From positions 744,001 to 808,000 of the forward strand of contig NZ_LT629781.1 in assembly GCF_900105685.1 (NCBI RefSeq): 64,000 bases of DNA, given 5' to 3'. The stretch's first letter is position 1; every line of letters starts with the position of its first letter. Shown one piece after another: positions 43,754 through 52,863 of the stretch. This DNA comes from Verrucomicrobium sp. GAS474 (GTDB lineage Bacteria > Verrucomicrobiota > Verrucomicrobiia > Methylacidiphilales > GAS474). The notes below the pieces were generated by a model. That model saw nothing but the letters and a program-made list of their open reading frames with translations. It made no database searches and was not told the origin of the DNA. The translations under genes and the position numbers were made by a program.

Positions 43754-44500
43754 ATGCTCCTCCCCTCCGAATGGAATATCCAGAGCCCCGCGCACGCCTG
43801 CGCGGCGACGGGGAAGCCGTTCGCCGAGGGGGACAAGGTCGTCACCGTCCTCCTCCAGGACCGGAAGGGCGAGTGGAAGCGCCTCGACTACGCCGCCGGG
43901 GAATGGCCGATCCCGACGCAGGGGAACCTCATCAATCCCCTCGACGAGAAAGGGATGGAGCTCCTCTCCTCGTGGCGCTCCCTCTATAAGCCCCGCCCCC
44001 AGGCCGCCACCGCCCTCCACGGCATCAACGAGACCCTGACGAAGGACAACGCCGAGAGCCTCCTCCGCCGCCTCCTCTCGGAGCGCAACCCGGCCCACAA
44101 CAACGCCTGCTACATCCTCGCGCTGATGCTGGAGCGGAAGCGGATGTTGAAGGAACTCGACCGCCGCGAGATCGAGGGGATCCCCTGCCTCATCTACGAG
44201 CACACGCCGAGCGGCGAGACGTGGATCATCCCGAACCCGCCGATGCGCCTCGACGAGATGACCCGCGTCCAGACCGAGGTCATGAACCTCCTCGCCGGAC
44301 CCGCGCCCGCTCCTGCCGTGGAGGTTCCTGCGGAGATTCCTGCCGAGACTCCCGCCGAAGCCGTCGCCGCCGAGGAAACTCCCCTTCCCGCGACGGAAGC
44401 GGCGGAAACCCCGGAGACCCTCGCGGCTTCCGATGCCGAGGGCAACCCCTCGTCGGATCGGGCCGAGGACGAGGAAGTTTCCTCCCATCCGCTCGCCTAA
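43754..44500 (+). CDS. Conserved hypothetical with acidic tail
   Basis: 248 residues, start 28 bases after lpd. The N-terminal 160 residues form a compact domain starting SEWNIQSPAHACAATGKPFA and containing NPAHNNACYILALMLERKRM. The Cys and His near the start could form a small zinc site with later residues, but a full set is not clear. The C-terminal 75 residues are Ala/Pro/Glu-rich and disordered. It is not assigned; it may be co-transcribed with lpd. Confidence 0.65.
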   Translation: MLLPSEWNIQSPAHACAATGKPFAEGDKVVTVLLQDRKGEWKRLDYAAGEWPIPTQGNLINPLDEKGMELLSSWRSLYKPRPQAATALHGINETLTKDNAESLLRRLLSERNPAHNNACYILALMLERKRMLKELDRREIEGIPCLIYEHTPSGETWIIPNPPMRLDEMTRVQTEVMNLLAGPAPAPAVEVPAEIPAETPAEAVAAEETPLPATEAAETPETLAASDAEGNPSSDRAEDEEVSSHPLA

Positions 44501-44521
44501 CACCCGGGGAGCGACCCGCCC

Positions 44522-45871
44522 ATGCAGCGGATCCTCTCCACCCTCCTCGCCTTCGGCTTCCTCCTCGGCTCAACGGAAGCCGACGACGTCACGTCTCCGC
44601 CCCCGCCGAAGCTCGCGCCGTTGATGCGCGATTTCATGGGGATCAACGGCCACTTCACATTCCGCCCCGCGCTCTACCGCCCCGTCTGCGGCCTCGTCCG
44701 CAACTATCATCCGACCGGGTGGGACATCGGCGACGACACCTCCCGTCCTCCCGACTTCCCCGTCGCCCGGACCAACCGGGTGAACTGGGCCGACCTCTAC
44801 GGGAGTTGGAAAAAAGAGGGCTTCACCATCGATGCCTCGCTCCAGTTCGAGTCGATCCCGCAGGCGAAGTGGAAGAGCCCCGAGGCCGACGCACGGGCCT
44901 ACGGCGAGGCCTTCGCCCGCGCCTTCGGCCCCTCCACGCGCAACCTCGTCACCTCGGCCGAGATCGGGAACGAGCCCGAGAAATGGGATCTCCCCGCCTA
45001 CCGGAAACTCTTCGAGGCGATGGCGCGGGGCCTCCGCGCGGGCGATCCGAAACTGAAGATCGTCACCGCCGCCGCCTCGGCCTCGCCCGGGAAGCCCGAT
45101 CCCTATTCCCAAAGCGTCGCCACCTTCGACGGCCTCGGCGACCTCTACGACGTCCTCAACGTCCACACCTATTCGATGATCGAGGGCTGGCCGACATGGC
45201 GTCGCGTCGCCCCCGAAACCCCCGGCATCCCCTACCTCCGGGCCGTCACCGAGATGACCGCCTGGCGCGACGCCCACGCGCCGGGGAAGGAAGTGTGGGT
45301 CACCGAATTCGGATACGACGCCGGGACGAAGAAGCCGGAGCCCGGCACGTTCGAGAAATGGGTCTCCTCCACCGAGACCGAGCAGGCCCGGTGGCTCGTC
45401 CGCTCCTTCCTCCTCTTCTCCTCCCTCGGCGTCGACCGCGCCTACCTCTACTATTACGACGACCGCGACGAGCCGAGCTTCCACGCCTCCTCCGGCATCA
45501 CGCGGAACTTCGTCCCGAAGCCCGCCTACCACGCCGTCGCCCATCTCTACGCGACGCTGGGCGATTATCGCTTTTCCCGCGTGGTAAAAGATCGAAAAGA
45601 GGACGGCCTCCACGTCTTCGAGTACGTGAACCCGGACAAGCCGAAGGAGCCGATCTGGGTCGCGTGGCTCGGCGGCTCCCCGGCCGAACGCGATCTCGCG
45701 AAGGTCATCGTGAATCTCGACCTCCCCGAAGGCGCCCGCGTCGCCCGCCTCGAGACGATGCCGCTCGGCGCCGGCGCGCCGCCCGACGAGGATGCGATCA
45801 TCGCCTCGGCGAGCGGCTGGAGCGGCCGCCTCGGCCCCTCCCCGGTTTATCTTTGGCTGAAGCTTCCTTAG
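44522..45871 (+). CDS. Secreted glycoside hydrolase, clan GH-A-like
   Basis: A 449-residue secreted enzyme with a Sec signal (MQRILSTLLAFGFLLGSTEA). Two catalytic Glu candidates fit a clan A (beta/alpha)8 barrel: the acid/base Glu in SAEIGNEPEKW and the nucleophile Glu in WVTEFGYD, about 130 residues apart. NVHTYS and YLYYYDD lie between and after. The family (GH5, GH39 or a relative) and substrate cannot be fixed by eye. It starts 22 bases after the upstream gene and is convergent with the SYLF gene. Confidence 0.8.
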   Translation: MQRILSTLLAFGFLLGSTEADDVTSPPPPKLAPLMRDFMGINGHFTFRPALYRPVCGLVRNYHPTGWDIGDDTSRPPDFPVARTNRVNWADLYGSWKKEGFTIDASLQFESIPQAKWKSPEADARAYGEAFARAFGPSTRNLVTSAEIGNEPEKWDLPAYRKLFEAMARGLRAGDPKLKIVTAAASASPGKPDPYSQSVATFDGLGDLYDVLNVHTYSMIEGWPTWRRVAPETPGIPYLRAVTEMTAWRDAHAPGKEVWVTEFGYDAGTKKPEPGTFEKWVSSTETEQARWLVRSFLLFSSLGVDRAYLYYYDDRDEPSFHASSGITRNFVPKPAYHAVAHLYATLGDYRFSRVVKDRKEDGLHVFEYVNPDKPKEPIWVAWLGGSPAERDLAKVIVNLDLPEGARVARLETMPLGAGAPPDEDAIIASASGWSGRLGPSPVYLWLKLP

Positions 45872-45875
45872 ATTA

Positions 45876-46568
45876 TTACGCCTTCCCGTCGAGGAGCTGG
45901 TAGAGGCGGTCGGCCGACTTCGGGGCCTTGACCTTGCCGTTGAGGAGGTCTTCCTGGCGGTAGCCGGAGCCGTAGGCGTCGCGGTTGATCTCGTTCTTCC
46001 GCTTGATCGTGGCGCCGCCGAGCGTCGCCCCGCCGAAGACGCCCTCGCTGTCTTCCTTGTAGATCACGACCTCGCGATGGGAGAGCTCGTCGGTCGTGAC
46101 CCGCTCCGTCGCGCTGGTCGAGCCGGCGGTCCCGGTCGCCGTGGCGTTCCACTCGAGCTTGCCGTGGCCGAGGAAACGCTGGACGGCATCGTCGGTGTTC
46201 AGGACGACGATGTACTTCGCCTGGGTGAAGCCGAGCTGCGCGCCGACGCTGCCGCCGCCGATGTTGAAGGCGACGGGGGCGGTCCAGAAATGGGACAAGG
46301 TCGTCGCCCGGCGGGTGACGACGATCCCCTCGCCGCCGACGCCCCCGATGCCGATCCCGGCCTTGGTCAGATCGAAGATGGCGACGCCCTTCGCCTGGGC
46401 GAGGAGGTCATTGGGGATCGGGTCGCTCGAATGCTGCTTCTGCGCGAGGACGGCGGTGGCGGTGTGGATCCGCTCCTCCAGGTCGGCGGCCTTGAGGCCG
46501 GGGGTGAATTGGACGCAGAGGCAGGCAAGGGAGCCGAGGACGGCAAGCTTCAAAAAGTTGGCTTTCAT
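45876..46568 (-). CDS. SYLF (Ysc84-type) lipid-binding protein
   Basis: A 230-residue exported protein from 46568 (MKANFLKLAVLGSLACLCVQ). The SYLF/DUF500 domain begins at IPNDLLAQAKGVAIFDLTKA and is rich in Gly (AGIGIGGVGGEGIVVTRRAT, FNIGGGSVGAQLGFTQAKYI). Domains of this family bind lipids or phosphoinositides. In bacteria they are exported and of unknown role. It is monocistronic, convergent with the hydrolase gene by 4 bases. Confidence 0.88.
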   Translation of the reverse strand: MKANFLKLAVLGSLACLCVQFTPGLKAADLEERIHTATAVLAQKQHSSDPIPNDLLAQAKGVAIFDLTKAGIGIGGVGGEGIVVTRRATTLSHFWTAPVAFNIGGGSVGAQLGFTQAKYIVVLNTDDAVQRFLGHGKLEWNATATGTAGSTSATERVTTDELSHREVVIYKEDSEGVFGGATLGGATIKRKNEINRDAYGSGYRQEDLLNGKVKAPKSADRLYQLLDGKA

Positions 46569-46663
46569 GGTACCAACGTAAGGCAGACCCGCCGATGCGC
46601 AAATGGGGGCGGTGAAAAAGGGGTCCGCCCCGCTCCCCGAACGCGTCGTCCTATCGCGTCGCC

Positions 46664-47917
46664 CTACTCGACGATCATCTTGAAGCCGGGGACCTTGCCG
46701 GAGGCGGCGACGTCGAGGAAGGCGCGGTAGACGATGGGGTCGTAGAGGTGGGCGTGGGTGGCGAACCACGGGGCGGCCTGCTGCTGGCGCTCGGCGATGT
46801 CCATGAGGCTGCGGGGAAGGTCGATCCCGGCCTTGCGCTTCGCCCATTCGGCCGGGGAGAGGCGGCTGGTGAGGTTGTGGTAGGCGTCGGCGAGGGAGAT
46901 GATCTGGGCCTCGCGCAGGATGAGGCGGAGGGGGAGGCGGTTCGGGAAGCCGGTGCCGTCCCCCTGCTCGTGGTGCTGGGAGACGATCTCCCAGACGCGG
47001 CCGAAGCGGTTGATCCGCTGGAGCATCGCGACGCCCCGGGCGACGTGGGATTCGTACTCGGAGAGGGCGGCCCCGCGGAGGGTCTCGGGATCGGCGACGC
47101 GGATTTCCTCGCGGAGCTCGGCCTTGCCGATGTCGTGGAGGAGGGCGGCGAGCTCGATCTCGGTGCGGGCCTCGCCGCGGTAGCCGATGGCGTCGGCGAC
47201 GGCGACGGAGATGCGGGCGACGGCGTCGGCGTGGTTGTCGTGGTAGTGGCCGCCGTTGCCGGAGAGGAGGGTGCCGAGGACGCGGGCGGTGGCGATGAGG
47301 GTGGCGCGGGCTTTCTGGTGGAGGAGGAAGAAGTCGCGGTTGACGCCGGTGAGGTCGCCCCGGATCTCGGTGAGGACGTCGCCCTGTTCCTCGGCCTCGC
47401 CGGAGGCGACGCGGTTTTCCTGGAGGAGGTCCCGGTGCTGGAAGCAGAGCCGGATCATCTGGACGAGCTCGCCGGGCTGCCACGGCTTCGAGATGTAGAG
47501 ATGGATCTGGCCCTTGGAGATGCCGGTGATGATTTCCCGGATCTCGCCGTAGCCGGTCATGATGGCGCAGACGGTGCTCGGCAGGAGCTCGGAGACCTTC
47601 GCGATGAGGTCGGTGCCGCTGAGGGCGCCCATCCGCTGGTCGCTCAGGAGGACGTCGGGCCTGGCACCGGCCTCGATGGCGGCGAGGGCGGCCTCGCCGG
47701 AGCTGAACGCGGTGACCTCGTAGAAGCGGCCCAGCAGGACCTCGGCGACCTTGAGGATGCCGGGATCGTCGTCGGCGACGAAGAGGCTCCGGCGGCGGCC
47801 GCCCTGGGGCCGCGTCGGCATGGCGGCCAGCTTCGCCCCGGGGGGCAGGGAAGGCGTCCCCGATGGCGACGATCCCCCGCCGGAAAAGAGGGCGGCGAGA
47901 TCGGGTTCGGGTTGCAT
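46664..47917 (-). CDS. Response regulator with HD-GYP-type domain
   Basis: A 417-residue two-domain protein. Receiver: FVADDDPGILKVAEVLLGRF, phospho-acceptor Asp in DVLLSDQRMG, and KPW near its end. HD-GYP: LLHDIGKAELREEIR, ESHVARGVAMLQR and SQHHEQGDGTGFPNRL. In the last motif Thr-Gly-Phe stands in place of the classic Gly-Tyr, a common variant. It may hydrolyse cyclic di-GMP or only bind it. It lies in the same direction just downstream of gyrA. Confidence 0.92.
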   Translation of the reverse strand: MQPEPDLAALFSGGGSSPSGTPSLPPGAKLAAMPTRPQGGRRRSLFVADDDPGILKVAEVLLGRFYEVTAFSSGEAALAAIEAGARPDVLLSDQRMGALSGTDLIAKVSELLPSTVCAIMTGYGEIREIITGISKGQIHLYISKPWQPGELVQMIRLCFQHRDLLQENRVASGEAEEQGDVLTEIRGDLTGVNRDFFLLHQKARATLIATARVLGTLLSGNGGHYHDNHADAVARISVAVADAIGYRGEARTEIELAALLHDIGKAELREEIRVADPETLRGAALSEYESHVARGVAMLQRINRFGRVWEIVSQHHEQGDGTGFPNRLPLRLILREAQIISLADAYHNLTSRLSPAEWAKRKAGIDLPRSLMDIAERQQQAAPWFATHAHLYDPIVYRAFLDVAASGKVPGFKMIVE

Positions 47918-47954
47918 CGGGGTTCCTTCCCTGACTGGGCTGAAGTCGGCCGGC

Positions 47955-50606
47955 CTAGCCGTCGAGGTTCGGCTGCTCGGCCTCGCCGTCCTCGGCGCTC
48001 TCGTTCTTTTCCGAGATGACGGGGGCGATGGCGAGGAGCTTGTCCCCGGCTTCGAGGTTGATCAGCTTCACGCCCTGGGCGTTGCGGCCGGTCTCGCGGA
48101 TGTCCTTCGACGAGGTGCGGACCATGAGGCCCTTCTCGGTGATGAGCATGATCTCGGTCTCGCCGGTGACGGTGAGGGCCCCGGCGACCTGGCCGGTCTT
48201 CTCGGTCGTCTTCATCGTGATGATCCCCTTGCCGCCGCGCGACTGCTGGCGGTATTCGGTGAACTCGGTCCGCTTCCCGATGCCGTTCTCGCCGGCGACG
48301 AGGAGGGTCGAGTTCGGGTCGACGAGGGCGGTGGCGACGACTTCGTCGCCCTTCTCGAGGGTGATCCCCTTCACGCCCGAGGCGGGACGGCCCATGAAGC
48401 GGACGTCATTCTCGTCGAAGCGGATGCTCATCCCGGTCTTGGTGATGAGGACGACTTCCTTCTTCCCGTCGGTGAGGACGACCGACATGAGGAGGTCCTT
48501 GTCGGCGGGGTCGATCCCGATGGCGATGATGCCGCCCTTGCGGTAGTTGGCGAAGTCGGAGAGCTTCGTCCGCTTGACGGTCCCCTGCTTCGTGGCGAAG
48601 AAGAGGTAGTCCTCGGACTCCCAGGTGATGTCCTCGTTCTTGCTGCTGCGGCGGGACTCGATGCGGATCATCGCGGCGACGCTCTCGTCCGACTTCAGCT
48701 CGAGGAGGTTCGCGATGCTCTTGCCCTTGGACGCGCGGCCCATCTCGGGGATCTCGTAGACGCGCTCGACGTAGACGCGGCCCGTGTTCGTGAAGAACAT
48801 GAGGTAGTCGTGCGTGGAGGCGGTGAAGAGGTGCTCGACGAAGTCGCCCTCCTCGTTCCGGTTCTCCTCGGAGGCGGCGTGGCCGATGACGCCCCGGCCG
48901 CCGCGCCGCTGGGAGCGGTAGCTGTTGATGTTGGTCCGCTTGATGAGGCCCTTGTGGGTCAGCGTGATGATGACGCCCTCGTTGGCGATGAGGTCCTCGA
49001 GGAGCATCTCGCCCTCGTCGGGGACGATCTCAGTGCGGCGCTCGGTGGCGTGCTTGTCCTTTAGGGCGCGGAGCTCCTTCTTGATGATCGTGAGGACGCG
49101 GATTTCCTTCGAGAGGATGTCGATGAGGTCGCTGATCCGCTCGAGGAGCTCGTTGTATTCCTTCGTGATCTTGTCCCGTTCCAGTCCGGTGAGCTGGTAG
49201 AGGCGGAGGTCGAGGACGGCGTCGATCTGGCGCTCGGTGAGGAGGTAGTTGCCGTCGCGGAGGCGGCGCTCGTCGCGGATCTTGATGCCCCATTTCTCGA
49301 CGGTGGCGCGGGGGAACTTGAAGTCCTCGAGCTTGTGCTTCGCCTCTTCGCGGTTCTTCGACTCGCGGATGATGCGGATGAACTCGTCGAGGTTCGACTG
49401 GGCGATGAGGTAGCCCTCGAGGAGCTCGGCCCGGTCCTCGGCCTTGCGCAGCTCGAAGCGGGTGCGGCGGAGGATGACCTCGCGGCGATGCTCCACGTAG
49501 CAGTTGATCATCTCCTTCAGGTTCAGCGTCTTCGGCTTGCCGCGGTCGATGGCGAGCGCGTTGACGGAGAAGGAGCTCTCGAGGGAGGTGAGCTTGAAGA
49601 GCTTGTTGAGGACGACCTTCGGGACGGCGTCCCGCTTGATCTCGATGACGACGCGGGTGTTCTCGTCCGACTCGTCGCGGATGTCGGAGATCTCCGGCAC
49701 CGTCTTGTCGCGGACGAGGTCGCCGATCTTCTCGACGAGGGTCGCCCGGTTCACGTTGAAGGGGATCTCGTCGACGATGAGGACGGTGCGGCCGCCCTTC
49801 TGCTCCTCGGTGTGGACCTTGGCGCGGACCTTCACGCTGCCGCGGCCGGTGTGGAAGTAGTTCTTGATCCCTTCCTGGCCGAGGATCTGGGCGCCGAGGG
49901 GGAAGTCGGGGCCCTTCATGACCTTCATCAGCCCTTCGATGGAGACCTCGGGCTTGTCGATCACCAGGCAGATCGCCTCGACGACCTCGCCGAAGTTGTG
50001 GGGCGGCATGTTCGTCGCCATGCCGACGGCGATGCCGGTCGAGCCGTTGACGAGGAGGTTCGGGAAGGCGGCGGGGAGGACGACGGGCTCGGTGAGGCGC
50101 TCGTCGTAGTTCGGGACGAAGTCGACGGTGTCGCGGTCGAGGTCCTCCATCAGCGCGATGCCGAGGTGGGTGAGGCGGGCTTCGGTATACCGCATCGACG
50201 CCGGCGGATCGCCCTCGATGGAGCCGAAGTTCCCCTGGCTGTCGATGAGGGGCTCGCGGATCGCCCACGGCTGGGCCATGTGGACGAGGGTCGGGTAGAT
50301 GGCCTGGTCGCCGTGCGGATGGTAGTTACCCATCGTGTCGCCGACGATCTTCGCCGACTTCAGGTGCTTCCGGGTCGGGGTGAGGTTGAGCTCGCCCATC
50401 GTGTAGAGGATGCGGCGCTGGGAGGGCTTCAACCCGTCGCGGACGTCGGGCAGGGCGCGGGAGACGATGACCGACATCGAGTAGTCGAGGAAGCAGCTCC
50501 GCATCTCTTCGGAGACGTTGATGCGCTGGAATTTCTCGCCCTGGGCAAAGAGGGAACCGCTGCCCGAGGAGGGCGCGGGAGTGGGGGGAACGGGTTCGTC
50601 GGCCAT
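47955..50606 (-). CDS. gyrA: DNA gyrase subunit A
   Basis: An 883-residue topoisomerase subunit. The breakage-reunion domain begins with SYLDYSMSVIVSRALPDVRD-like sequence (here FLDYSMSVIVSRALPDVRDG), with the active-site Tyr in EARLTHLG-preceding SMRYTEARL. The C-terminal half has six beta-propeller blades including the GyrA-box (QSRGGKGIITM). The start at 50606 lies in CCACTTATGG. The N-terminal 25 residues are Pro-rich. The gyrB gene is not in this window. Confidence 0.97.
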   Translation of the reverse strand: MADEPVPPTPAPSSGSGSLFAQGEKFQRINVSEEMRSCFLDYSMSVIVSRALPDVRDGLKPSQRRILYTMGELNLTPTRKHLKSAKIVGDTMGNYHPHGDQAIYPTLVHMAQPWAIREPLIDSQGNFGSIEGDPPASMRYTEARLTHLGIALMEDLDRDTVDFVPNYDERLTEPVVLPAAFPNLLVNGSTGIAVGMATNMPPHNFGEVVEAICLVIDKPEVSIEGLMKVMKGPDFPLGAQILGQEGIKNYFHTGRGSVKVRAKVHTEEQKGGRTVLIVDEIPFNVNRATLVEKIGDLVRDKTVPEISDIRDESDENTRVVIEIKRDAVPKVVLNKLFKLTSLESSFSVNALAIDRGKPKTLNLKEMINCYVEHRREVILRRTRFELRKAEDRAELLEGYLIAQSNLDEFIRIIRESKNREEAKHKLEDFKFPRATVEKWGIKIRDERRLRDGNYLLTERQIDAVLDLRLYQLTGLERDKITKEYNELLERISDLIDILSKEIRVLTIIKKELRALKDKHATERRTEIVPDEGEMLLEDLIANEGVIITLTHKGLIKRTNINSYRSQRRGGRGVIGHAASEENRNEEGDFVEHLFTASTHDYLMFFTNTGRVYVERVYEIPEMGRASKGKSIANLLELKSDESVAAMIRIESRRSSKNEDITWESEDYLFFATKQGTVKRTKLSDFANYRKGGIIAIGIDPADKDLLMSVVLTDGKKEVVLITKTGMSIRFDENDVRFMGRPASGVKGITLEKGDEVVATALVDPNSTLLVAGENGIGKRTEFTEYRQQSRGGKGIITMKTTEKTGQVAGALTVTGETEIMLITEKGLMVRTSSKDIRETGRNAQGVKLINLEAGDKLLAIAPVISEKNESAEDGEAEQPNLDG

Positions 50607-50738
50607 AAGTGGATTAAGCCCGTTATTGGAACATGCCCCGGCGCGGGGGGGAAGCAAAGAATGTCGGCGCGGGGATGCTCTCCCGGTGGACTCGAAAAGG
50701 GCTTGTTAGAGAGAGGGCCGACCCCCCACCCTCCCGGC

Positions 50739-52118
50739 GTGAAACAAAAATCCGGGCCGTCGCGCTTCCGTCGCTTTTCGTTGATTTTCGGCGTTTTAGG
50801 CGCTTTGGGCGTGCTCCCCGCGTCCCTGACTCCCGTCCACGCGGGCGGCGTCTATGGCAATGGCGTCGGGGCCCGCTCGATGGGCATGGGCGGGGCCGAC
50901 GTGGCGTGGGCCTCCGATCCCCTCGGCGCGATGGGGGTGAACCCGGCGGGCCTCGCCGACCTCACCGCGCCGACGCTCAACCTCGGCGGGGTCGGCGGCA
51001 TGGCCCAGGGCCATTTCAACAAGCCCGGCATCTCGAGCGGCAACCTCGACATGACGCCGATGGGCGCGCCCGAGTTCGCGTTCGGCACCCCGGCGGGGTC
51101 CCTCCCCTTCGTCGTCGGCCTCTCCCTCGTCCCCGAAGCCGAGCTGGGCGGCACCTGGCATTACAACGACCCCCCCGGCGGCCTCGCCGGGACGACCTCC
51201 TACGGGAACACGGAGGACAAGTCGTCGATCACCAGCCTCCGCTCCGCCCTCGGCGCGGCGGGGAAGATCACCTCGGCCTTCTCCGTCGGCGCGAGCGTCG
51301 GCCTGATCTACAACGAGAACCGGCTCGTCGCCCCCTACACCTTCCAGAACCTCCAGCCCGGCGCGGGCGGCCCCGCGAACAGCGGCCTCAACGGCGCGAA
51401 GACCCTCCTCGACCTCCGCACCTCGGGCCTCGGCTGGAACGCCCAGGTCGGGATGCTCTACCGCGCCACGCCCGACCTCCAGTTCGGCCTCTCCTACGAG
51501 AGCAAGACGAAGATCCACTCGACCGGCGACGCGACGGGCGACCCAAGCCAGCAGTTCGGCCAGGCCCCCGGCTCCCTCCCCTTCCACTACGACGCGACCG
51601 CCGACACGAAGCTCCCGCAGGAAGTCCGCGCCGGGGTCTCGTGGAAATTCCTCCCGAAATGGCGTCTCGCCCTCCAGATGGACTGGATCGATTGGGCGAG
51701 CGCCTTCGATTCCCTCCCCCTCACCTTCAAGAACGGGAACAACGCCACGGTGAACGGGGCGCTCGGATCGAGCTTCAGCGAGAACGTCCCGCTCAACTGG
51801 GACAGCCAGTTCGTCTACCGGGCGGGCGTCGAATACAACCTCACGGAGAAGCTGACCCTCCGCGGCGGCTACTGCTACGGCAACAGCCCCGTCCCCGCCT
51901 CAACCCTCTCCCCCCTCACGGCGGGCATCCTCGAACACACGCTGACGACCGGCCTGGGGTATCAGTGGAAGCAGCTCCAGATCGATCTCGCATATCAGTA
52001 TGATCTGCCCGCGACGCAGACGGTGGGGAATAGTGCGCTGCGGTCGGGGGATTATTCGTATAGCTCAACGACGGTGGAGGCGCATACGGTGGCGTTGACG
52101 ACGACGGTAAAATTTTAG
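50739..52118 (+). CDS. FadL/OmpP1-like outer membrane porin
   Basis: A 459-residue outer-membrane barrel. The chosen start is the GTG at 50739 (VKQKSGPSRFRRFSLIFG), giving a signal cleaved after VHAG; no ATG gives a sensible signal. The mature start GGVYGNGVGARSMGMGGADV and ASDPLGAMGVNPAGLADL is the FadL N-terminal signature, with beta-strands to the C-terminal Phe (VALTTTVKF). Members import hydrophobic compounds. The true substrate is unknown. It is divergent from gyrA. Confidence 0.85.
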   Translation: MKQKSGPSRFRRFSLIFGVLGALGVLPASLTPVHAGGVYGNGVGARSMGMGGADVAWASDPLGAMGVNPAGLADLTAPTLNLGGVGGMAQGHFNKPGISSGNLDMTPMGAPEFAFGTPAGSLPFVVGLSLVPEAELGGTWHYNDPPGGLAGTTSYGNTEDKSSITSLRSALGAAGKITSAFSVGASVGLIYNENRLVAPYTFQNLQPGAGGPANSGLNGAKTLLDLRTSGLGWNAQVGMLYRATPDLQFGLSYESKTKIHSTGDATGDPSQQFGQAPGSLPFHYDATADTKLPQEVRAGVSWKFLPKWRLALQMDWIDWASAFDSLPLTFKNGNNATVNGALGSSFSENVPLNWDSQFVYRAGVEYNLTEKLTLRGGYCYGNSPVPASTLSPLTAGILEHTLTTGLGYQWKQLQIDLAYQYDLPATQTVGNSALRSGDYSYSSTTVEAHTVALTTTVKF

Positions 52119-52155
52119 CTATTCTAAATGCACTTTTTCAATCCAACATTCATGT

Positions 52156-52855
52156 ATGGATATGATCGATGAATTTATCAAATTTTGGGGGCGCTCCTTA
52201 GAAGATGCTTTAGCACTTTGGGCTGGAACATACGGAATCGCTGTCGGCGTTTACACTATCATTTGTATTTTTTTTAATTCCAGAGGAAAAAAAATCTCGG
52301 TGGATCAATAAATTAAAGCAGTGGAGAAAATTTATTGTAAAACCTATTTTTGTATTCTTGTTTTTTCTCATACCCCCTTTTCTTGAATTCAAAAAAGCAA
52401 ACGAGCTTCGAGTTCTAGCCCAGAAGGAAAGAGACAAAAACACCACCATTTCGGCCAATAACTCACCAGGCACCATCCAAGCTGGACGCGATATCATTGT
52501 TCAACATCTCCCGAGAAATGGCTTACGACTCCTCAACACTTCTCAAGAGGCCGATGCAAATGGATTGGCTGTAACTATTTTTGAATTTGGTTCAGAAGCA
52601 GCCACTGAAAATATTGATCCTTACAAGGTAGCGCTGTCATTTTCCGAACCATTTGAAAACGCAACTCATTACATAAAAGCTTTGAATCCCCATTTTCAGG
52701 CCTTTGGCGGAAGTAGCGCAGCAATCGACGCGACAAAATCCTCCTACACCGTTTCGGGAAGAGATCTGAGTGAAGCTCACTTAATCGTAAAAATTATTGC
52801 TTCTCATCCCATGCAACCCTCCAACATAACAATGGAGCCTAAATCCGAAAACTAA
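52156..52855 (+). pseudogene. AT-rich membrane protein gene with A8 frameshift
   Basis: An ORF from 52156 (MDMIDEFIKFWGRSLEDALA) runs into a stretch of eight A at 52287-52294 and stops shortly afterwards. If one A were removed, translation would continue without stop through a second membrane segment (KPIFVFLFFLIPPFLEFKKA), a coil and a C-terminal domain with NSPGTIQAGRDIIVQHL to 52855. The composition is far lower in GC than the neighbours. Either the gene is broken, or the A8 tract is a slippage site or a sequencing error. The NSPGTIQAGRDI text is known from proteins of several families without fixed function. Confidence 0.6.
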
Positions 52856-52863
52856 GCCTTCTC

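Noticed and set aside
49335-50738. N-terminal extension of the FadL-like protein
   Set aside because: It lies opposite gyrA and encodes a low-complexity shadow; the signal peptide begins after the GTG at 50739.
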